64,000 bases of DNA from Diaporthe sp. PMI_573 (Eukaryota; Ascomycota; Sordariomycetes; Diaporthales; Diaporthaceae). Positions 22,716-34,094 of this stretch are shown here, piece after piece; positions within the stretch are counted from its first letter, which is position 1; every line of letters begins with the position of its first letter. The notes beneath the pieces are model-generated. The model was not told the DNA's origin, searched no databases, and saw only the letters and a program-made list of their open reading frames with translations. The stretch covers positions 558,001 to 622,000 of the forward strand of contig JAJTUP010000029.1 of the NCBI GenBank assembly GCA_021399435.1, read 5' to 3'. The position numbers and the translations under genes were made by a program.

Positions 22716-23264
22716 GGTGCAGTTGTGATATAGAGGCAATCCACGAGAAGAGCTTTCTTTCCTTTGTCACCTTTTTCAATCGCAGGTAGGTCTGCAGTGG
22801 TGGCACCAGGAGTCTCGGAGAGTGTGCGAGTCTGGGTGTGTGTTTGTGTGTGTTTGTGGATGAGAGCAGACCGGTGCGTTTGAACCATGCCATTCTACGT
22901 TTCTACCTGTAGCTTCCGGGCACCATACCGTATCTACCCACCAACCTATCTAGGGATGCAGGTTGGTACTTCTATGGTTGTCCGAACTTTGCCCCACCCA
23001 TACAAAGTAAGTACCCCTCCCGAGACAGTCACAGTCGTCGTACGTGCTTCCTTCCGTCACCGACTGGACTGCTCGCCGACCACAGGCAGAACTACCTGAT
23101 TGCCCTCCACGCCCCAACGAAGCTCCCTGGATTCAATGTTTATCTTCCAGGATTCCTTCTTCAGTGTGGCGAGATCAAGATCAAAGCCCGTCTCCACAGG
23201 TACGCCTCCTATTCCCAATGACCACATTCGTCAATGGCTGACAGGGCACGGATTTGCACACAGA
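22716..23264. other. Divergent intergenic region of the decayed cluster
   Basis: The 549 bp between the glutamine synthetase-like and amidase start regions once held both promoters. A frame at 23136-23264 is continuous with the amidase but lacks family features. A (TG)-rich run lies near 22836-22858. Confidence 0.45.
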
Positions 23265-25444
23265 ATGGTGAACTCCCCTTCGCATCCGTTTGACCCTCGG
23301 GTCGTCACTGCCTCCGAGCTTCAGAGCCTTCTGCAGGATCGCAAAACCACGAGCGTCCAGCTGGTCGAGTTTTATCTGGAGCAGATCGAGACCTACGACG
23401 GATATCTCCATGCCGTCATCAGCACAGCGCCAAAGGCGTCCCTGCTCGAAGAGGCCGAGAGGCTCGACCAGGAGCGAAAGCAAGGAATTGTTCGGTCGCC
23501 AATGCATGGCATTCCAATTCTTGTCAAGGTATGGGTGAATGAATGCACCATGCCCTTGCATCAAATCATAAATTGATCAGAACTTGCAACAGGACAACAT
23601 CGCCACGAGTCCTTCTCTAGGGATGGAGACCACCGCAGGCTCCTTTGCCTTGAAAGGATCTCGGCCGAGGAAGAGTGCTGATCTTATCGAGAAGGTAGTG
23701 CCACACCATAATCACTCAAGAGACGTTGGAGGCTAATTACACATCTCAGTTGACCGAAGCTAGTGCAATCATCCTGGGCAAAGCCAATCTCTCAGTAAGC
23801 CCACAGCCCGATCAAGCAGAGCTGAATTCACCGGCTGACATGGCGTCCTTAGGAGCTTTCTTACTTCAAGTGCGTGGTATTAGTGCTACCAAACACCCAA
23901 TTTGAATGCTAAGAAAAAAGCAGGGGCGAAGACCAGATCTGCGGCTAGTCTGCCGTTGGGGGCCAGAGTCAGTCTGCCTACGTCCGAGGCGGCTTGCAGG
24001 AGGACGACACACCTGGTGGGCACAGCGTACGAAGCCAGTTGTGAAAACAGAGGTTTCGATTTTGCTGATTCATCTGTTTGCAGAATCCTGGAGGCTCCTC
24101 TTCAGGCCCTGCCATTGCAAGTCAGTGCCGGCTTAGCCCCGGTGTCGATTGGCACTGAAACGGCGGCATCCTTAATTTCGCCAGCCTCGAAGGCGGCCCT
24201 CTACACAATCAAAGCAACAATTGGTCTGATATCTCAACAGGGAATTGTCCCCATCTCATCTCTCGCCGATTCGGCAGGCCCAATGACAAAGAGCGTTCTG
24301 GACCTGGCCAATCTCATGGACATTCTCGTTGATCCAACAAAGACATCGATTCCCCAGGGTGGCTACAAGGCGGCCTTGACGGCCACGTGGGCGGACTTGA
24401 AGATAGGAGTGCTTAGTCCGGCAGACTGGGGTACTTCGGACTTATGGACCAAGCCAGATCCAGGTGCAACGAAGCAAATGGTGAGGAGAAGCTTTTGACA
24501 CATTCTTACAAGACCGCCAGCCTGACCGGAAAGCAGAACGAAGCCTTCGAGAATGCGTATGCTACCATTGAATCCCGGGCGAAAGTGTTTCGCAGATTCG
24601 TCCCACTTCCGCTCCCGAGCGCTTTGAAGATCGACGGAGAGCTTGCTCACAGGAAGCTGTTCAGTAAGTTTGCAATCTGAAATCGGATATTCGAACCTGC
24701 AGAAAAGGAGGGTACACCAGTTCATCGCCCAGACCCAGACCCACCAACACCCACTCCCACAATACCTACTCTTACAGCACCTACCCTTACAGCACCACTC
24801 CCTTGGAACCTGCCACGCGACTGACGCTCCTCTCAGCTGGTCACTTCAAGAGCGACTTCGAATCTTACCTCGCCGATATGGACTTTGCACCGGTGAAATC
24901 CCTCGAGGAACTGGTTCAATTCAACCGAGATCAGGACCAAGAACTTCCATCTCGTTCGTAGATATCTGAGTAAGGTACCCAGCTTCGTTGCTGACAAAAT
25001 CTAGGTTATCCTTCGCAGGATCGCCTTGAGGGGGCTCTCGCAGACAAGTCCACTCCAGAGGAACTCGACGTGGCGCTCAACCACGCGAGAAAAGTCGCAA
25101 GAGATGAGGGCATCGACAGAATTATGAAGGAATACGACATCGATGCCATCATCGGACCTGCAGAAAGCGCCATGCCCACGATGGCTTGCGCAAGCGGTGA
25201 GAGGCGCCCCCTGAATGATCGGCAAGAAAGACGTACTGATCATTGCAACAATTTCGCAGGTTACCCCATTGCCGGAATGCCATTAGGTTATCTCGATTTC
25301 AACGGCCGGCCCTTTGGAATGGCCGCCATTTCCGCAGGACACCAAGAGGCGACACTGATCAAAGTGCAGAGCGCGTGGGAGGCAACATTCCCTTCTAGGC
25401 AACCACCTCCTTATGAGGTCTTTGGTCACGGGTCCTCAGTTTGA
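23265..25444 (+). pseudogene. Amidase (amidase signature family), broken by a stop and frameshifts
   Basis: The ancestral exon-intron structure is visible: ELQSLLQDRKTTSVQLVEFY, HGIPILVK then DNIATSPSLGMETTAGSFAL, SAVGGQSQSAYVRGG, NPGGSSSG, MTKSVLDLANLMDILVDPTK, KVARDEGIDRIMKEYDIDAI and PIAGMPLGYLDFNGRPFGMA. Splice sites between blocks are mostly intact. The coding frame is not. A TAG replaces the expected Trp before SAVGGQ (near 23946). A base is gained after NPGGSSSGPAIA (near 24121). Frame is lost at ATKQM (near 24482). Another shift follows a Pro/Thr-rich insert near 24800. The family motif GTETDGS is GTETAAS here. The catalytic Lys and both Ser motifs remain recognisable. It once hydrolysed an amide, substrate unknown, and pairs divergently with the glutamine synthetase-like gene. 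Confidence 0.85.
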
Positions 25445-26418
25445 GCCAGGTTTACGCAATTGTGGCCGTGGAAGGCTGACCCGTGAGCTCGGGAACGACG
25501 GCCGGCCTGTCTCACTGGACCTGCCGTGAGTGTCATACGGTTATGAATTGCTGCTAAAGGAATCTGCAGCCTTTCGTAAAGTTTCTCTTAATTCACAAAA
25601 AAGGCTTACAGTGACATCCTTGTGTCAGCGACAAGCTCGTCTTTGAAACGCTCCCCCGCCTTGCCCTAGGTTTTGAAAATTACAGTCCGAAGCGCACAAT
25701 TCATGCCAGGAATAAGGCCCTTGAGGAACATACTCCTACTTCCGATCTCACGGCGCCTCCCCACTGTGTGCCACCGACTAAGTAGATCTGCGGTCGGTCG
25801 CTCGATCTACATGCGAGGTACATTCTGCCCCCAGCCTGCCAGTGAGCACTACGATTAAATGTCTTCGGCTGTGTCGACACCGCCAGAGCAGTAATTACAA
25901 CGGGAAGACCTCTGTGGTGAAGGCACAGGTATCTCTACTCGCGGAAGATACTCTTCAACGGCCAAGGGAAGTGGAGAGCTCTTATTTTGCTGAAATCGAG
26001 GCCATATTGCATGAAAGTCTACCTGAATACAGAAGATTCGAGGGTATGGGGTTTTTAGATAGGAAATGTGATGAACGGTTTACATGTGATGGGGTGGCCA
26101 TCGTGGACTAGAGCAGCCTGCATGTGTGGCTCATAGTGATTATTCTGCTGGCGGTGCTTTGCTGAAGCTTGAAGCCTCATTTCCTGGTCAGGGGTCGTAT
26201 TTTGAAGACAGAGAATTTGACATGCACAGCTACATGCCGTCAGCCTCTGTCAGTGGACCGCCAAGAATCGGCTCAAGGATGTAGGCGAACCCACGGTATG
26301 TTGTGCAACTTCGACAAAGCAGCTCCTCCGTGTCCATTAGCCAAATCAAACTTTAACGTCCAATCCGCCAAGCACGCTGGGATATCAAAAGGCCAAAAAT
26401 GCAATAGAAGCAAAAGCG
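25445..26418. other. Intergenic spacer
   Basis: About 970 bp between the amidase remnant and the tRNA gene. Short open frames (25842-26111 and others) show no family features. Confidence 0.5.
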
Positions 26419-26424
26419 AAAAAA
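26419..26424 (-). terminator. Pol III terminator of tRNA-Glu
   Basis: A run of six T on the minus strand lies 9 bp past the tRNA 3' end, the usual RNA polymerase III stop. Confidence 0.8.
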
Positions 26425-26432
26425 GAGACGTT

Positions 26433-26504
26433 CTCGGATACGGGGAATCGAACCCCGAGCTGGTGAGTGAGAGTCACCGATGTTAACCATTACACCATAT
26501 CCGA
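26433..26504 (-). tRNA. tRNA-Glu (anticodon CTC), no intron
   Basis: 72 nt on the minus strand. The acceptor stem pairs TCGGATA with TATCCGA; the discriminator is G. The D-arm is GTGTAATGGTTAAC. The anticodon arm is GGTGA-CTCTCAC-TCACC, with CTC at positions 34-36. The T-arm is CGGGGTTCGATTCCCCG, containing the B box. The A box TGGTGTAATGG lies in the D-arm. All stems pair well, and a T6 terminator follows. Reads GAG codons. Confidence 0.95.
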
Positions 26505-27094
26505 CTACGGTGTGAGAACTGAAAACCTTGTCAGAATTGGATACTATAACCTCAGCTTTTATGGCAAACCTTGCACTTGTGCGAGGCTTTGTACCGGATA
26601 TGGCCTGGAAGTGATTTTCGGGGCTGAGGACTCCAGGGGTGCCATGTAATAGACTTTCACCGGCTTCAGGCTGACAGTAGCCCACCCAGCTGAAAAGCAG
26701 CCAGCCAGCTTGCCATGCTATCCCTAGCCATGTCTGCCCAGTTTATCAGGCACTTTCTGTGGAGGCTACTGTGGACATTAGGTGGCAGTTTGGGCGTCGA
26801 TCTGCGCAAGACCTTGTCCACCGTGTACTTGAATAGCGTTCCAGTCTCTACCCTTTACTCTTACGTCCAAGCCAGATCAAAGACTGATCTTGACTTCAAA
26901 GGTCACTTCCTCAGACTGGCTTCCGCAGCCTTGGCACAGCAGGTACCGTGGGTGGCGTGCGCCTTCGGAGGCGTAGTGATATAATTTATTGCGCGAACTG
27001 CAACAGGGGGATAATTCCTCCACACACCTGGGCTCATACAGCCGACCGGCGGACGCGCAACGATGTCGAGGCGACCCTGGCCACGGATTTCAAC

Positions 27095-27655
27095 ATGGCA
27101 CGCAGCAGGGCGCCACGCCAACGCAACAACGCGCTCCGGCAGGCCACTTTCCATGTCCCGCAAGAGCTGGCCAGGCTAAACAAGGACGCCTCGGACTTCA
27201 GGCTCGAAAAACTTGGCCCTATAGTGCCTGCCAATGTTGCCAGCCTCGCGAGGTCCGTCAACTGCGGGAAAGAGACGCGTGTCTTCCTATATTTCCCTAA
27301 TGGCGCAACCAAAGCAACAGCCATTTTCGTGGCCGTAAACGGTGAGCTAGATTTCTCTATGCATAAGATGCTGCGATCTGGCGCGGTTGACGCGGTCATG
27401 GGCGGAGTCCACGGAGCCACCGAGGCCTGTCTCTTAATAACCACTTGGGGCGCTCAACACAAGATCTGGGCACGAAGTCATCCCGCTGTGATTGATCGCA
27501 TTGAGCAATTGGAACGGCTACCAGTTATATTCAACTTCCGCGAAGAGGCCTTTGGAGTCATGTACTACAGAAGGCTCGGGTCCATTCTCGACCCGACCAT
27601 GAGTGCGACACCACTAAATGCGACGCATCTGGATCGAAGTATCTTGCCTTGGTGA
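27095..27655 (+). CDS. Hypothetical protein, not recognised
   Basis: 186 aa from the ATG at 27095; the frame is open further upstream to 26948. Coding look is moderate: mixed composition with amphipathic blocks (FHVPQELARLNKDASDFRLE, VFLYFPNGATKATAIFVAV, RIEQLERLPVIFNFREEAF). No TM segment, signal peptide, metal motif or known domain is visible. No flanking exon is obvious. It is isolated in gene-poor DNA between the tRNA and the Clr5 gene. It may be a lineage-specific gene, or a chance frame. Confidence 0.4.
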   Translation: MARSRAPRQRNNALRQATFHVPQELARLNKDASDFRLEKLGPIVPANVASLARSVNCGKETRVFLYFPNGATKATAIFVAVNGELDFSMHKMLRSGAVDAVMGGVHGATEACLLITTWGAQHKIWARSHPAVIDRIEQLERLPVIFNFREEAFGVMYYRRLGSILDPTMSATPLNATHLDRSILPW

Positions 27656-29709
27656 GGCCTTTTTGTGATACACGGGTCAAGTGCAGCTAGAGCGGATTCC
27701 AATCAACGTCTCGAGCTATGTTCCGACAGACGAAGTCTTTTGTATTTGTATTGCTGCTGCCTCGAAGGAAAAAGACTGGCCACACCGCAAGGCATGATCC
27801 GTTTTGGTACTTTCAACGAGGTTACAAATATCCAGTTCAGAATTAAAATTGGAATCCCTCCCAATTGGTATTGGTTCAGGTCTTCAGAGAGACGTGTTGT
27901 AGTCAACTTGCTCATGAGCGTCTGGTCTTTTTGTGCCCACCCAGATCCAGCTTGCCTATGAAATTGGCAATTATCTCTTTCTATCTGGGCTTTGCAAGCC
28001 TGCTCTTGACACTAATCGTTCATGCAAAAGGATTGACAAGGTAACCTATTGAATATGCCTCGACACGTAATAGAGATTGCTCTGGTAGTGTTCGTCTTCA
28101 CTTGACATCACTGAGCTGAAGGCGCCGCATCGTGTGGTTTGAGAAGCCTAGAAGGCCTCGGCTGCTCAGCAAAAAACAATGAACTTAGTCAAGGACAACA
28201 AAACAATATTTCAGATCCCCAAGGACCTGAATGCTGATTAACCAAATTTCTTCTCGACCTTTACGAGTCGCCAAATCTCAGATCGAGTGAGGAGCTGAAA
28301 AGTCGGTGATGTTGCTTGAACATTATCAGTCAGAACCAGGCTTTTCAAATAAATTATCTTCAGTACTGCAAGGTCCTTGCGTGGGGCAACGAGGGCTTCA
28401 CTTACATGCTAGCATGCAAGCTCACATGTGGGTTTCGCGATGTTGACAGCGAAGCGGTTGTCAGGGATGTATGCTCTTGATGGTATTGCGATATGAGGAC
28501 TGTTGTGCTCCTATTTGATGTCGAAAAGATTTGCTTAGCATGGACTACTTATGTTCTAGGGTCTCAAATAATTCTTGCAATCAGTGCTGGAAACGGTTCA
28601 GGGAGAAAAAATGAGACGCAGCTTGTCATGAACCATAAATGAGAGCTAAGTATCTCACAAGGTCCCAGGATGTTCTCCTCACGTTTGTCATATTCCGTTG
28701 ACGTTGTTGCTTGAACCGAACCAGGAACCAGGCACCTGGTATGCAGGTGACTAAGAGCGTCAACATGCCGATAATGTCATTCAAATCCAGTACCATACTT
28801 GTGGCTTCGAGTTCAAAATTAAATGACAGAAAGGTTTTCTAAGCGTGTCGCGAGATGTACGGAATGCAATCATGACCAAACAGTCAGCGGAAGCTCAGAT
28901 AGACTTTATATAGGGACAAAGCCTCTGAGCACAGATACCACTCCATAGGATGCCAGTGATGTAGAAACGGAGAAATTAGATACATCTGCCAGGATTGCAC
29001 TTCGAAACTGAGCAGATCCTGATCCAAACTTGGAGCATTCCAAGCTTGTCAAGAAGTGCCTGACCAGATTTCGGACAAGCTGTGCGCTTGTCCGGCATGG
29101 GGTCGAAAAATCAAAGTAGTGTTCCCATCCTGCAAAACAACAGCCATTGACTTTCTCCATCGTGTCTTTTGGCATCAGACACACGGTAATGGGCTGGAGT
29201 CTCACGTGACAAGGTTTTGGACACCCCTCCCTTCCAGAGACGGGAGGATCTAGGCAATGTTGTACCTCCAAGCCTCAACAGCATACCCTAGCAAGATCAA
29301 CTTCGCCACGTAAGAAGATTTCGGACAGCCCTTGATTGGCCCCTTGTTGGTCCATCCGACTGTAAGCAGGTCACTGCCCCCACCTACACACCCCTGCTTT
29401 TCCTCTGTCAGCTCGCATGCATGGTGCTCAGCCGGGAGAGAAAGTGTAGGCACATGTGCTCCAACGCAGGCAGGTTTCGGACAGCCTGGACACCATGCAC
29501 TTCAAAGGTGACTGCATATGCATCGGTTTGAAGAGCAAGGTGTGACAGCCAAAACTTGATATAACGACAGCCTGACCTCCCACATGCCCAAGTTTGTTGG
29601 CTCCGTTCATTCTCCAAGCCTGCACTTACAAATTCATCTTTCCATTCCAACGGATATTCTGGAACAGAGCTCATTGCCTTGGTAATTACGCAAACCCAAT
29701 ATCTTCAAT
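27656..29709. other. Gene-poor 2-kb stretch
   Basis: No supported gene. Two minus-strand frames (28906-29271, 29408-29674) lack family features, but both cover copies of a TGTCCGAAA motif listed separately. No transposon protein fragment recognised. Confidence 0.5.
29072..29094. repeat. Perfect 9-bp inverted repeat, 5-nt loop
   Basis: CGGACAAGC at 29072-29080 and GCTTGTCCG at 29086-29094 are exact reverse complements separated by TGTGC, so a short stable hairpin could form. No U-run follows. Confidence 0.7.
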
Positions 29710-32700
29710 ATGTCCGTTGCAGACAACCCCCTCCCAGCCATAGCTTCTGATGATATATGGCATCAGAACAAGGCAGAAATCAGGGACCTGTATCAGAATC
29801 GGAGGAAAACACTCAGAGATGTTAAACATCTAATGGAGTTAAAAGGTTTCCCTAAAAAGCCGTAAGTTGTCCTTGCAGTACTTGCCTACGTTCTGGCGCC
29901 AGACTTGAGCTCTTTTGCGCCAAGGCCAGATCGACCAATGTCATGTAGTATTAACGGTTACATTATTGCATTCTGGGGTCTCGGGCTTTCCTTTACGAGA
30001 TCCAAAGCCCAAGCTTGATTCATATTGAAACTAACAGATATTTAGCCTATCAACCTGGGAGACTAAGATCAGAGATGTCCTACAACTTCGAAAGAAGGCC
30101 AAAGCGCCGAATTGGCCCTTGATATATCAACACGTCCTCCCACGCCTCCAACAGCCAGGACAGAAAGAACTGAGGAGGAGAACAGCTATCTATCTCAACG
30201 GCTCTGAAATTCCGTGGGACAAGGCGTGGAAAGAAATAAGGAGGTCACGTGCGATTTCCATGCCTTTACGCCAAAGTGAGTCAATTAAATCGACAAGTGT
30301 TCAGAATTAGGATGAAATCCCCTGTTGTTATTTTTTGAGACCTAACATACGATGGCGCAGAACCTCCAAGCCCCCTTCCATCTGGGATAGTAATACGAAC
30401 TCCGTCGCCCGTCCCTGGACCATCGACGACCACAGACCGAGCATCCCAGCTGATGGGCGAGGTCGTAGCGACATACATCGAGCACAAGGCTCAGGATCTT
30501 ATACTGAGACACGAATCCGGGATGGAACCGACCGCGCAGATCGCCATTGAAGTTGAAAAGTCGAGGTCTGTTGCGCAGTACGCAATTTCAGTCTATCAAG
30601 ACTGCGCCGCTACCATCCCATGGGTAGATCTGTACCAAGCGCTGCAAGGTGAGCTCACTCGTGTGCTTTTTCAGGAAAAGAATATCATTCTGACTGGCAT
30701 TGATATACCTCAGACCTACTCCACGGCGCACATGCGACTAGCCAGCTTGATGACGACTTATTCCAGGCACAACGAGAGCTTTCTACCTCGGTCACCACAA
30801 CCCGGGCAAAACGAGTTCGTACTTATCAACTGAACAACAACTTCCAGTCCTTGTTTGGCTTGGTCCCAGCTGGTTGCCCGATTCCACCCCATCCATCGCA
30901 TGATCTTGGATGCAGAGTCGCGATATCTGCGGAACGCCTACAACTAAGCCAGTTTATTTCAACAGCCATGTATCTTCTCTCAAACCATCTCCACGATACT
31001 TTGGATGGGGACCAAGGGCTGAAGCGCTTCTGCTCGATTCTGGAGCTTGATACTCGCCAGGCCATCAAACTCCTACATCGCCAGCTGCCAAGTATCAGGA
31101 GTGCATGGCAATCGTTGCTTTACCACTCAACCATGACGCCACTGAGAGGAACGTTCAGGCTTCTGATCGATATTGGAATCCGGAATAATTGGATCAATCT
31201 TCGACCAATGATCGGTGAAATGCTTTTCTGTGCCGTCAACATGGATTGCAATGACACCGTCATGGCCCTAGTGAACTACGGGTGTAGGTCTGGTTCTGAT
31301 TGGTGGACAGGAAGTTTCAAAGCGATCGTCACCGCCATACGTAACGATAACGACGAATGTGCACGGCTACTAATTGAGCATTGCGATTTCACTGCCCATT
31401 TGTGGTGGTCATCTAACCGAAGTTGGTGGCGGCCATTATTAAGCGACCACTTGGATCAATTTCCAACATTCATTCGCGAGATCGATATACAGGATGACGG
31501 CGACATGCGCGCCTTAGAGTTTCTCTTGACAATCGGCGCGGACGTCGACCAGGCTGTTCCCCGGAACTATGTGAGGACATCAATTGAGGGGGACTATCGA
31601 ACCCAAAATGATGGCTGCTGGCGCCCTACGATCTTGGACTACTGCTTCTACTTTGACCGTCCTGTGTATTGGAAGCTGGCCCCTTACAGCAAGGTATCGA
31701 AATCAGATTTGTCCAGGAACGAGCTCTTACTCGCTCTCGAGAACGACACGAATGCTTTGCAACATTATCTGGCGACCAGAGTGACTGCGACAACTTCGTC
31801 TAACTGGGAACGCGCGCAATCATTCCTGGAACTTATCCTAGCCGAACAATTCATGCTGCAGCATAAGGATGACTTGATGGCCCTATACCAACAAGAGCCG
31901 ACGGGGCCTTACAAAGGAATCGACATGGCAACAGTTCGAAGTCTGGTTCAATATGGAGTCGATCTAGCTTTACCTTCGATCAATGCCAGTACACAAGATC
32001 TACTGAGTGCAGTGATACGCCAACTATGTAGGCATTGCACGGACGATGGGATAGAACTTCTTGTAATGTTGACGCAAAGCGGAGCCAGTATAAATGGAGC
32101 CCAGCTTCGGATGGCAGTTCAAGACCATGGCTTCAACGTCTTGGAATGTCTAGCGTTACTAGTTGAGGATTTCCCGGCTAAAGCTGTCCTGGCTTTGGCA
32201 GAAGCAGCGCGACTGAACAAACTTGAAGCTGTCGAGTTCCTTCTCCGTGCCGGAGTGGACCCCGACTCTTTCGTCCCGCGTGGCGAACTCGAAGACGAGA
32301 ATCTGAAGGATTCGAGCTATAGCGTTCAAGCCATCGCAGTTGGTTACGATTACAACGCGAAGAGCTCGAGTTTTGACATGATCAAGCTTTTAGCCGAGCA
32401 CGGCGCAAGGCTGGTTGTCACCCCGAACGACTCATCGCCTTTTGACTTCACACGCCACTTACTGATGTACAGCCATTCTGACACTTTCCACAAAGTCAAA
32501 TATGCCGTCCAAGTTTTAAGAGAATGCAACCCGTTTTTGGTCTTCCCACCTGACCTGTTGGAATTATGCGTCCACCCTCAACGATTAATCGATCACCAAA
32601 ACTCCCGAGAAGCTGAATTTAGAGGCAGACTGGAGATTTTCGAATCCTTCCTGGACCAAGGAGCTCCAGTTCAGCCGGGCTCTTGTCTCGCGGCAGTCAT

Positions 32701-33502
32701 TCATGCAGGCGGACCAGACGAACTTGTCGAGAAAGTGGTGCGTTCTGGAGCGGACCTCAACGCATACCACCAGGTTCGATCGCCCGTGCAGCAGCGCAAA
32801 TACACTCCCCTACAGGCTGCGGCAATGAATGGAAATGAGCACCTGGTGCACCTACTTCTAGCATCAGGCTCCAGCGTTAATAGTCGTGCATGTGGTCCGG
32901 GGTCCCTCACAGCGCTGCAAGCGATCTGTTCGTGGGATACGGCCACCGAGGAAGAATACGAACGCAAGGTGAGAATCTGCCAGCTGCTGATCAGCCATGG
33001 CGCAGACATAAATGCAGCTCCGGCCAGAATCGGGGGCTTCACGGCTTTGCAGCGCGCGGCAATGGCAGGACATCTAGAGACAGCTGTACTCTTACTGCGC
33101 AACGGCGCTCGCGTCAACGCACCTCCTTGCGGAAACATGGGAAACATTGCATTAGATGCTGCTGTCCTTTTTAGGCGTTTGGATATGACCAAATTCCTCC
33201 TGAACGCCAACGCTCTGAGCCATTTTCGAGGGAAGACTGGGTACGACGGCGCCATTGAGTTGGCGGAGAGGATGGGTAACTTTCCCCTTGCATATTTGAT
33301 TCGCGAGCATGCTGGAAACAACATGGCACTTGATTTAATGAATCCTGAGCTCTTGAAACCACAAGAGGACTACCGTATCTACGGGTACGTCACAGACGAA
33401 GAGTACGATATCGATAGATACAACCCAGAAGCTTTGTGGGAGCATTGTACTATGGATTCACTATGCAGGTACTACTCAGGAATAGCTCCAGACCAGCAAT
33501 AG
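29710..33502 (+). CDS. Clr5-domain ankyrin-repeat protein
   Basis: Four exons: 29710-29861, 30046-30275, 30361-30648, 30714-33502, giving 1152 aa with all phases agreeing. Residues ~15-75 across exons 1-2 match the fungal Clr5 domain: IWHQNKAEIRDLYQNRRKTL, VKHLMELKGFPKKP, then STWETKIRDV after intron 1. Clr5 is a short N-terminal domain common in Pezizomycotina; the S. pombe namesake acts in silencing. A linker rich in Pro/Ser/Thr follows. From about residue 270 to 1090 run many ankyrin-like units, clearest near the end: YTPLQAAAMNGNEHLVHLLL, FTALQRAAMAGHLETAVLLL and NIALDAAVLFRRLDMTKFLL. No membrane or catalytic segment is visible. Intact, in accessory-looking DNA. Whether it acts on chromatin or as a recognition protein is not shown by sequence. 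Confidence 0.87.
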
Positions 33503-34094
33503 CCCCAGCATTGGAGCAGTTCGGGATATTTCCCAAAGCAGAAGCCGATGCCGAAGTGGAGGATGCACACGTTCTCAATTTCTCTCGTCTTTATTTACTA
33601 TATACACAAATCTTATAGTCTGATGGGGGAAGACCGAGGAGCCTGCAACAGGCGACTGCTACTTTGGATTCGTTCTAAATTTTATCGTCACATATTTTGA
33701 GTTTCATATTGAATGCAAACTTACTTCCACTTCGCATGGTGCCTCGGGAGAGACCAAGTTTCCACATGAAAACACTAGTTATTCATTACATCTTAAAGCG
33801 TGTACCACTGTGTGAAAGGACTGCCTACATACTGCTCAAGAAGCGTACGTCTACGAATTAAAAACGAACCCACTCTTTCACATCTTACACGCTCTGGCAT
33901 TTGGCTTACTGTCACGTATGTGAAGGTAGGGTCTGGTCGGTGTAGTCTAAGTGGGTTGCTTGATTCCCTGGGCGGCGAGGCGCCCAAGGTAGGTGTTGTC
34001 TGCTGCTGACTAAGCTATGGTCCAAAAATGCCACTTCCCTGATCCTTCATCCATGAATCTCTAAGGACGGACGAGGTCTCGATTGCCCAACACA
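33503..34094. other. Intergenic spacer
   Basis: The 592 bp between two convergent genes. No coding frame with features, RNA gene or repeat seen. Confidence 0.5.

Noticed and set aside
32701..33324. 207-aa minus-strand open frame within the Clr5-ankyrin gene
   Set aside because: Antisense shadow over ankyrin repeats.
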